From NCBI GenBank assembly GCA_963847675.1, contig CAWKAP010000002.1:248001-312000 (forward strand): a DNA stretch of 64,000 nt, given 5' to 3'. This stretch comes from JADJWR01 sp963847675 (GTDB lineage Bacteria; Pseudomonadota; Gammaproteobacteria; Burkholderiales; Burkholderiaceae_F). This document shows positions 57,565-64,000 of the stretch, piece by piece. How positions within the stretch are numbered: the stretch's first letter is position 1; each line of letters opens with the position of its first letter. Made by a program: the position numbers and the translations under genes. The notes below the pieces were generated by a model. The model saw only the letters and a list, made by a program, of their open reading frames with translations. It was not told the origin of the DNA and did not search any database.

Positions 57565-58560
57565 ATGGTCGCGACGGAGGCGAAAGCGCCGGCCGCACCG
57601 GCGATCGCGCTGCAATCGCTGCGCTTCGTCGGCCACGGCCTGAACCGGCCCGAATGCGTGCTGGCCACTGCGCGCGGCGATCTGTTCACGGCCGACTGGC
57701 GCGGCGGCGTCGCGCATACACGCCGCGACGGCACGCAGACGCTGTATTCGGCGCGCCTGCCCGGCGACCGGCCGCTGCGACCCAACGGCATCGCGCTGCG
57801 CGCCGACGGCAGCTTCCTGCTCGCCGACCTCGGCGAGGACCTGGGCGGCGTCTTCGTGCTCGACCGCGACGGCGGCGTACGCCCGCTGCTGCAGCGGGTC
57901 GATGGCATCGATCTGCCGCCGACCAACTTCGTTCACGAAGACGCGCTCGGGCGCGTGTGGATCACCGTCAGCACGCGTCACCGCCCGCGCGCGGCAGCGT
58001 ATCGAAGCGATGTGGCCGACGGCTTCATCGTGCTGCTCGATGCGCAAGGTGCGCGCATCGTCGCCGGCGGGCTCGGCTACACGAACGAAGCGCTGGTCGA
58101 TCCGGGCGGCCGCTGGCTGTACGTCAACGAGACCTTCGGCCGCCGGCTGACGCGCTTTCGCCTCGGCGCCGGCGGCGCGCTCGCCGGCCGCGAAACCGTC
58201 ACGAACTTCGGGCCCGGCACGTTTCCGGACGGGCTCACCTTCGACGCCGAGGGCGGCGTCTGGATCACCAGCATCGTTTCGAACCGCGTGATCCGCGTTG
58301 GCCCCGACGGCAGCCAGCAGCTGATGATCGAGGACTGTGATCCGGCGCACCTCGCGCGCTGCGAGCGGGCGTTCATCGCTGGCGAAATGGGCCGGCCGCA
58401 CCTCGATACCTGCGGCGGCCGCGTGCTGAAGAACATCTCGAGCCTCGCCTTCGGTGGCGCCGACCTGCGCACCGCCTATCTCGGCTGCCTGCTCGGGGAC
58501 CGGCTGGCGTGCTTCCAATCGCCGGTCGCCGGCCATCCGCCGCCGCACTGGAACTACTGA
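57565..58560 (+). CDS. SMP-30/gluconolactonase family protein
   Basis: 331 residues from the ATG at 57565 behind GAGGAGA. Six-bladed propeller of the lactonase family, which opens sugar lactones using a bound divalent metal. RPECVLATARGDLFTADWRG supplies the entry Glu, RPNGIALRADGSFLLADLGE, GYTNEALVDPGGRWLYVNE and FPDGLTFDAEGGVWITSIV the remaining metal-site Asn/Asp. It likely acts on a lactone formed from the transported sugar acid. Confidence 0.92.
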   Translation: MVATEAKAPAAPAIALQSLRFVGHGLNRPECVLATARGDLFTADWRGGVAHTRRDGTQTLYSARLPGDRPLRPNGIALRADGSFLLADLGEDLGGVFVLDRDGGVRPLLQRVDGIDLPPTNFVHEDALGRVWITVSTRHRPRAAAYRSDVADGFIVLLDAQGARIVAGGLGYTNEALVDPGGRWLYVNETFGRRLTRFRLGAGGALAGRETVTNFGPGTFPDGLTFDAEGGVWITSIVSNRVIRVGPDGSQQLMIEDCDPAHLARCERAFIAGEMGRPHLDTCGGRVLKNISSLAFGGADLRTAYLGCLLGDRLACFQSPVAGHPPPHWNY

Positions 58561-58561
58561 C

Positions 58562-59302
58562 ATGCGCAACGTGATGACGAGCCTGGATCGCCGGACCGCG
58601 CGCAAGCCACGACGCAGCGCCGGCCCGACCCCCGCTCGCGTGGTCAAGTCGTCGCTGGTCGACCAGGCCTACGAAGCGATCCGTATCCGCATCCTCGACA
58701 ACGTCTTTCCGCCCGGCTATCAGGCGCTGGAAAGTGAACTGGCGCAGGCGCTCGGCATCAGCCGAACGCCGGTGCGCGAAGCGCTGATCCGGCTCCAGAA
58801 GGAAGGGCTGGTCTCGGTGGTGCCGCGCCACGGCATGCGCGTGCTGCCGGTGTCGCCGGCCGACATGGCGGAGATCTACGCCGTGCTCACTGCGCTCGAA
58901 TGCGCGGCGGCGGAAATCGTCGCCACGCGCGGCCCGACCGACGAGGAACTGAAGCCGTTGACGCAGGCCACGCGCGACATGGACCGCGCACTGAAGGCCG
59001 ACGATCTCGACGCCTGGGCCATGGCCGACGAGCGCTTCCACCGCACGCTCGTCGAGCTTGCCGGCAACCGCATGCTGCAGGCAACCGTCGAGAACTTCTG
59101 GGACCGCGCGCACCGCGCCCGCATGGTCACGTTGCGGATGCGGCCGAAGCCGGTCAACTCGACCAAGGAGCACACCCTGCTCGTCGAGCGGCTGCGCGCC
59201 GGCGACGCCCGGGGTGCGGTCGAGGCCAACCGGGCGCATCGCGCCCGCGCCAGCGGCGAACTGCTGACGCTGTTCGAGCGCCTTCGTGTGCAACACCTAT
59301 AG
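58562..59302 (+). CDS. GntR family regulator, FCD type
   Basis: 246 residues. Winged helix at about 31–95: SLVDQAYEAIRIRILDNVF, ESELAQALGISRTPVREALI, LVSVVPRHGMRVLPVS. FCD ligand domain at about 105–235 with DERFHRTLVELAGNRML and HTLLVERLRAGDARGAVEANR, whose His/Asp residues hold a metal and carboxylate ligand. It starts 2 bp past the SMP-30 stop. Probably binds the two AACGTATAC palindromes and controls both transcription units. Confidence 0.93.
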   Translation: MRNVMTSLDRRTARKPRRSAGPTPARVVKSSLVDQAYEAIRIRILDNVFPPGYQALESELAQALGISRTPVREALIRLQKEGLVSVVPRHGMRVLPVSPADMAEIYAVLTALECAAAEIVATRGPTDEELKPLTQATRDMDRALKADDLDAWAMADERFHRTLVELAGNRMLQATVENFWDRAHRARMVTLRMRPKPVNSTKEHTLLVERLRAGDARGAVEANRAHRARASGELLTLFERLRVQHL

Positions 59303-59311
59303 GAACGAGAG

Positions 59312-60427
59312 ATGAAAAGCGACTTTCGCATCGTCGTGCTTCCGGGCGACGGCATCGGCCCCGAAGTGATTCAGGCCTGCCTCGCCGTGCTGGCCGCGCT
59401 CGAAAAGCAGGCCGGCGGATTCCGCCTGAACTACGAGGAGCATCCGGGCGGCGCGCAGTGCTACGTCGATACCGGCACCGCCTTTCCTGAATCGTCGATG
59501 CGCGCCTCGCACGAGGCCGACGCAATCCTGTTCGGCGCGATGGGTTTGCCGAGCGTGCGTTACCCCGACGGCACCGAGATCGCGCCGCAGCTCGACCTGC
59601 GCGACGAGCTCGATCTTTATGCCGGGGTGCGGCCGATCCGCGCCATTCCCGGCACACCGCTGCCGCTCGCCGACCCGCGGGCCGCAGGCATCGACTTCGT
59701 CATCGTGCGCGAGCAGACCGAAGGCTGGTTCTACGGCCGCCTGCGCCCGGATGCCGTGCCGCCCGCCACCGACGACGAAGCCTTTGACATGGGCCGCATC
59801 ACCCGCGCCGGGTCGGAGCGGCTGTTCGAGTTCTCCTTCGCGTTGGCTGCCCAGCGCAAGCAACGCAACGCGGCCAAGGGCCGTGTCACCTGCGTCGACA
59901 AGTCCAACGTTCATCGCGCCCTCGCGCTGATGCACAAGGTCTTCTGGGAGGTGGCGAAGAAGCATCCGGACATCGCCGCCGACCATTGCTACGTCGACGC
60001 GATGGCGCTGAACATGATCCGCAAGCCGTGGGACTACGACGTGCTGCCGACCGAAAACCAGTTCGGCGACATCCTGTCCGATCTCGGCGCCGGCCTGATC
60101 GGCGGCATGGGCATGGCGCCGTCAGGGGACATCGGCGACGCGCACGGCCTGTTCCAGCCTTCGCACGGTTCGGCGCCGGACATCGCCGGCCAGGGCAAGG
60201 CCAATCCGACGGCGATGCTGCTTTCGGCGGCGATGATGCTCGACTGGCTCGGCACGCGGCACAAGGTGCCGGCGATGACCGACGCGGCGGCGCGGCTCGA
60301 GGCCGCAGTCGATCGCGTTTTCGCTGAGCGGACGGTCAAGCCGTTCGAATTCGGCGGCACCGACGGCACGGCGTCGATCACGCGCGCCGTCATCGATGCG
60401 CTGGCCACGGTGGAAGTTGTGGCATGA
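59312..60427 (+). CDS. isopropylmalate/tartrate/D-malate dehydrogenase family (beta-decarboxylating)
   Basis: 371 residues. IVVLPGDGIGPEVIQACLAV at the start; DFVIVREQTEGWFYGRLRPD, CVDKSNVHRALALMHKVFWE (catalytic Lys), YVDAMALNMIRKPWDYDVLP and GDILSDLGAGLIGGMGMAPS (metal Asp) follow; FQPSHGSAPDIAGQGKANPT binds NAD. The enzyme oxidises and decarboxylates a hydroxy diacid. Members next to TRAP and lactonase genes are usually tartrate- or D-malate-type rather than LeuB. Overlaps the next gene by 4 bp (ATGA). Confidence 0.93.
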   Translation: MKSDFRIVVLPGDGIGPEVIQACLAVLAALEKQAGGFRLNYEEHPGGAQCYVDTGTAFPESSMRASHEADAILFGAMGLPSVRYPDGTEIAPQLDLRDELDLYAGVRPIRAIPGTPLPLADPRAAGIDFVIVREQTEGWFYGRLRPDAVPPATDDEAFDMGRITRAGSERLFEFSFALAAQRKQRNAAKGRVTCVDKSNVHRALALMHKVFWEVAKKHPDIAADHCYVDAMALNMIRKPWDYDVLPTENQFGDILSDLGAGLIGGMGMAPSGDIGDAHGLFQPSHGSAPDIAGQGKANPTAMLLSAAMMLDWLGTRHKVPAMTDAAARLEAAVDRVFAERTVKPFEFGGTDGTASITRAVIDALATVEVVA

Positions 60428-61538
60428 CCCGACCGCTGCGCGTCGCCGCTGTCGGCGCCGGTTATTTCAGCCAGTTCCAGTACCTGGGCTGGCGCAACAT
60501 GGCGCGCGACGGGCTGGTCGAAGTGGTCGGCCTGGCCAACCGCGACCGCGCCAAGGCGGCAGACGATGGCGGAGCGCTATCGGCGTGTCGCAGGTCTTCG
60601 GCGGCGTCGAAGAACTGCTCGACGCCACCCGGCCCGACCTGCTCGACATCATCACCTCGCCGCCAACCCATCGCCCATTCGTGCGTGCCGCCGTCGAGCG
60701 CGGCGTGGCCGTCATCTGCCAGAAGCCGTTCGGCATCGACTACGCCGATGCCGTGGCGATCACGGAGGTGGCCGAGCGCGCCGGCGTGCCACTTATCGTG
60801 CACGAGAATTTCCGCTGGGAGCCGTGGTATCGGGAGATCAAGCGGCTGATCGCGCAGGGCGCGCTCGGCGAAGTGCATTCCGTCGCCTTCCGCCTTCGGC
60901 CCGGCGATGGCCAGGGACCGCGCGCCTACCTGGACCGGCAGCCGTACTTCCAGAGCATGCCGCGTCTGCTCGTGGTCGAGACGGGCATCCACTGGATCGA
61001 CACTTTCCGTTTCCTGATGGGCGAGGTGCAGGCCGTCTACGCGCGACTGCGCCGGATCAATCCCGTCATCGCCGGCGAGGACGCCGGCTACGTCGTCTTC
61101 GAGTTCGACAACGGCAGCGCAGGGCTGTTCGACGGCAATCGCTGCAACGACCACGCCGCGGCGAACCCGCGCCGCACGATGGGCGAATGCTGGCTCGAGG
61201 GCAGCGGCGGCGTATTGCGCCTGGACGGCGACGCGCGGCTCTTCTTCAGGCCGCACCACGGCGCAGAGCGCGAGCACGTTTACGACCGTGGCCCGGAGGA
61301 CACCTTCGGCGGCGGCGCCTGCGAGTGGCTGCAGCGGCACGTCGTCGCGCATCTTGCGCAGGGCGCGGCTGTCGAGAACGCGGCCCGTGACTATCTCGTC
61401 AACCTGAAAGTGCAGGAAGCGGTCTATCGCTCGCACGCCGAGGGCCGCCGCATTGAAATGGACCGCTTCGATCCGCTCGAGCGTCCGCTCGCCGCGACCT
61501 TCGCGTCGCATTCGCCGGCTCCGACTTCGGGCCACTGA
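60424..61538 (+). pseudogene. Gfo/Idh/MocA family oxidoreductase, frameshifted twice
   Basis: Reads LRVAAVGAGYFSQFQYLGWR (NAD loop) to AKAAD in the first frame. An extra base near 60565 shifts to ATG GCG GAG CGC TAT (MAERY), and another near 60581 shifts to GVSQVFGGVEELLDATRPDL, after which the rest of the protein is clean: QKPFGIDYADAVAITEVA and VVETGIHWIDTFRFLMGEVQ. Without the two bases the protein would be about 370 residues, normal for the family. It would oxidise a sugar or polyol using NAD(P). Confidence 0.8.
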
Positions 61539-61551
61539 GGAGGGAAACGCC

Positions 61552-62551
61552 ATGAACCGCCGCAATCTGATCCGCAACGGCATCGTCGCCGCCATCGCCG
61601 CGCTCGGCGTCACCGCTGTGGCCGCGCAGACGGTGCTGAAGTTCAGCCACACCGACCAGCAGGCCGGGGCGCGCCAGGCCGCCGCGCAGCTGTTCGCCAA
61701 GAAGGTCGAGGAACTGACGCAGGGCCGCTACCGCGTGCAGGTCTACTGCTGCAGCCAGCTCGGCAACGACCCGAAGAACATCGAGCAGCTCACGCTCGGC
61801 GGCATCGACTTCACCGTATCGAGCACCGGCTCGTACGCGCCCCACGTGGCCAGCCTGAACCTGACCATGCTGCCGTACCTGGTCGACAACTATCAGCAGG
61901 GCTGGAAGCTGTACGACGAGTCGAAGTGGCTGAAGGAACAGTTCGCCAAGGCGCCGGCCAAGGGCTTCCGCTTCCTGTCGACCTGGGAGGCAGGCTTCCG
62001 CAGCATGACGACGAGGGATCCGCTGAACAGTCCGGCCGACGCCGCCGGCAAGAAGCTGCGCACGTTCCCGAACGAGATGATGCGCTGGACCCTCGAGGCG
62101 ATGGGCTTCAACATCCAGATCATGCCGCTGCCCGAGGTGTACCTCGCGATCCAGCAGGGCACCGTCAGCGGGCAGGAAAACCCGATCGACACGATCTACT
62201 CGAACAAGTTCTACGAAGTGGCGCCGAACGTGACGCTGACCCAGCACGTCTACAGCCCGATTCCGCTGGCGATTTCCGAGAAGACCTGGCAGAAGACTGT
62301 CGCCCGCCGACCAGAAGGCGGTCACCGAGGCGGCCAAGATCGCCGCGCAGTACAGCCGCGACTTCATCCGCAACAACGACGAGAACCAGCTGAAGGAAAT
62401 GACGAGCAAGGGCGCCAAGGTCAACCGGCCGCCGGTCGAGCCGTTCCGCAAGTCGGTGCAGCCTGTCTACGTCAAGGCGAAGGAGAAGTACGGCGCCGAC
62501 GTCGACGCGTTCCTGAAGGACGCCGAGGCGGTGCGCAAGGCAGTCAAGTAG
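61552..62551 (+). pseudogene. TRAP transporter solute-binding protein (DctP family), frameshifted
   Basis: From the ATG at 61552 (GAGGAGGG upstream): signal IRNGIVAAIAALGVTAVAAQ, then LKFSHTDQQAGARQAAAQLF, LGNDPKNIEQLTLGGIDFTV, KLRTFPNEMMRWTLEAMGFN and AIQQGTVSGQENPIDTIYSN. One extra base near 62296 after EKTWQK breaks the frame; removing it restores LSPADQKAVTEAAKIAAQYS on to the stop at 62551, about 332 residues in all. Third binding protein in the window. Confidence 0.85.
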
Positions 62552-62589
62552 TCGTAGTCGCCCGCACTGCCGCGCCGGGCGCGCGATCG

Positions 62590-63140
62590 ATGCGCCCGGC
62601 CGGCAGCCCGCATCCTGTGAGCAAGCTGCTGCCGCCCGCGCCGCCCGAGCCCGCCGCGCTGCGGCGGCTCGGCGAACTCGTCGACTGGTCGATCGTCGCG
62701 CTCGGCTCGGCGCTCGTGGTGATCGTGTTCGTCAACGTGGTGATGCACCAGCTCGACTATCGACATCGCCTGGACCACCGAATTCGGCGAGTTCGTGATG
62801 GTGTGGACGACTTTCCTCGGCGCCGCGGCGGCATCGCGGCGGCTCGGCCACATGGCGATCACGGAGATGCTCGACCTCGCCGGTGGCGCGGCCGGCCGCG
62901 GGCTGCGCATCGCGCATCGAGCTCGTCGTCGCCGCCGTGCTCGTCCTGCTGATCTGGTACGGCACCGTGATCGTGCAGGCGAGCTGGGGCAACATCCTCA
63001 CCGTGCTGGACTGGCCGATGGCCTGGCAGTACATGGCACTGCCGGTGGGCTCGGCGATTTCGCTGGTCTTCGTGCTGCACCACCTGTGGGTGATGCTGCG
63101 CGGCGGCAGCAAGGCAGCGACGCCGGAGAACGTCTCGTGA
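62590..63140 (+). pseudogene. TRAP transporter small permease (DctQ-like), frameshifted twice
   Basis: Starts at ATG 62590 or GTG 62617. RLGELVDWSIVALGSALVVI is segment 1. An extra T near 62758 and an extra C near 62915 break the frame; with both removed the product continues DIAWTTEFGEFVMVWTTFLG (the DctQ segment 2 motif), LDLAGGAAGRGLRIAIELVV and IVQASWGNILTVLDWPMAWQ to the stop at 63140. About 180 residues. Confidence 0.8.
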
Positions 63141-64000
63141 TCATCGTCTTCATCACGGTCGTGTTCTTCGCGCTGGCGCTGCGTCGGCATTCCGCTCGTC
63201 TACGCGCTGCTGCTGACCACCTTCACCACGCTGTGGTGGTACGGGCTGACCCATCCGCTGGAGACGATCCTGCTGACCTACATCGGCGGGGTCGAGCCGT
63301 TCGTGCTGATCGCCGTGCCGCTGTTCATCGTCGGCGGCGAGCTGATCTCGCGCGGCGGCGTCGGCAAGCGGATCGTGCGCTTCGCGCACACGCTGTTCGG
63401 CTTCCTGCCCGGCGGACTCGGCGTGGTGACGGTCTTTGCCTGCCTGCTGTTCGGCGGCGTGTCGGGCTCGGCGATCGCCGGCTCGGCGGCGATCGGCGCG
63501 GTGATGATCCCGGCGATGGACACAGCGCGGCTACTCGCCGGCCTTCGCGGCGGCGCTGGTCTCGGTGGCCGGCACGCTGGCGGTGATCATCCCGCCGTCG
63601 ATCCCGATGCTGGTCTTCGGCTTCGTCTCGGGCGCCTCGGTGCGCGACCTGTTCCTGTCCGGGGTCGTGCCGGGCATGCTGTTCGGCGTCGGCCTGATGC
63701 TGGTGTGCGTGCGCTACGGCCTGAAGACCGGCTGCGACCGCGGCGGCGAGCGCGCCTCGCTGCGCGAGATCGGTGCCGCCTTCGTCGCCGCGTTCCCGGC
63801 GCTGCTGATGCCGGTGATCATCCTGGGCGGCATCTGGTTCGGCATCTTCACGCCGACCGAGGCGGCTGCCGTCGCCGTGATCTACGGCCTGGCCATCTCG
63901 ATGTTCTTCTACGGCGACATCACGTGGCACGAGCTGCCGACGCTGGTGCTGAAGGCGTTCACGACCAGTGCGGTGGTGATGGTCGTCATCGGCGCGACCG
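63137..64000 (+). pseudogene. TRAP transporter large permease (DctM-like), frameshifted twice and cut by the window end
   Basis: Starts at GTG 63137, overlapping the small permease (GTGA). IIVFITVVFFALAL, then an extra C near 63182, then VGIPLVYALLLTTFTTLWWY, VLIAVPLFIVGGELISRGGV, LLFGGVSGSAIAGSAAIGAV; an extra C near 63528 and then GYSPAFAAALVSVAGTLAVI, IPPSIPMLVFGFVSGASVRD and GIWFGIFTPTEAAAVAVIYG to the window edge. A normal DctM has about 430 residues; about 285 are present. Confidence 0.82.

Noticed and set aside
60541..60600. Programmed frameshifting in the oxidoreductase gene
   Set aside because: Two shifts 16 bp apart with no slippery run or stop codon at the shift, and similar breaks recur in three further genes.

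Overview
The window is 64 kb of GC-rich, densely coded DNA from a proteobacterium, most likely a betaproteobacterium of the order Burkholderiales. Signs of this are DUF3567 and DUF4390 proteins, the LysM–dprA–smg–topB block, the fmt–rsmB–DUF4390–ntrY–ntrX–trkA order, a 180 kDa NAD-glutamate dehydrogenase, and many TRAP transporters. No rRNA, tRNA, CRISPR array, phage or insertion sequence was seen.

Layout. 1–8.4 kb: a cut DnaQ-like/GIY-YIG nuclease gene, the large glutamate dehydrogenase, a small secreted repeat protein and a first TrkH. 8.4–12.5 kb: a PnbB/DUF4863 protein, a CopA-type ATPase diverging from a MerR-like regulator across a mer-like operator, and a CIA30-like protein. 12.5–14.4 kb: an SHMT-like gene with a large internal deletion, a possible broken signal-peptide remnant, and a CaiB-type CoA transferase. 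14.6–25.5 kb is all on the minus strand: SET methyltransferase, DUF1993, fructosamine kinase-like, spermidine-synthase-like membrane protein, HpaI aldolase, DUF2905, topB, smg, dprA and a LysM protein. 25.8–37.5 kb is the conserved def ... fmt–rsmB–DUF4390–ntrYX–trkA series, with three minus-strand lipid/hydrolase genes between def and fmt. 37.7–45.7 kb: a TakP-like TRAP transporter with an amidase, a 54-residue membrane protein, a second trkH, a CxCC mini-protein, a hydrolase and DUF3567. 45.7–54.1 kb: an MFS transporter, a rhodanese, metH, and a complete AmmeMemoRadiSam pair (fused B–A protein plus radical SAM enzyme). 54.4–64 kb: a catabolic island with two TRAP transporters around an SMP-30 lactonase, a GntR/FCD regulator, a beta-decarboxylating dehydrogenase and a Gfo/Idh/MocA oxidoreductase. 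Two promoters in the island carry the same palindrome (core AACGTATAC), a candidate operator for the GntR protein.

The last 3.5 kb (60.5–63.6 kb) holds seven apparent single-base insertions that break four consecutive genes, while the larger genes before it read cleanly. This is either local pseudogene decay or sequence error near a contig end, and it should be settled before anyone interprets that transporter. The parts most worth follow-up are the AmmeMemoRadiSam pair, the MerR/CopA switch, the CxCC mini-protein behind trkH, and the GntR-controlled TRAP/lactonase island.
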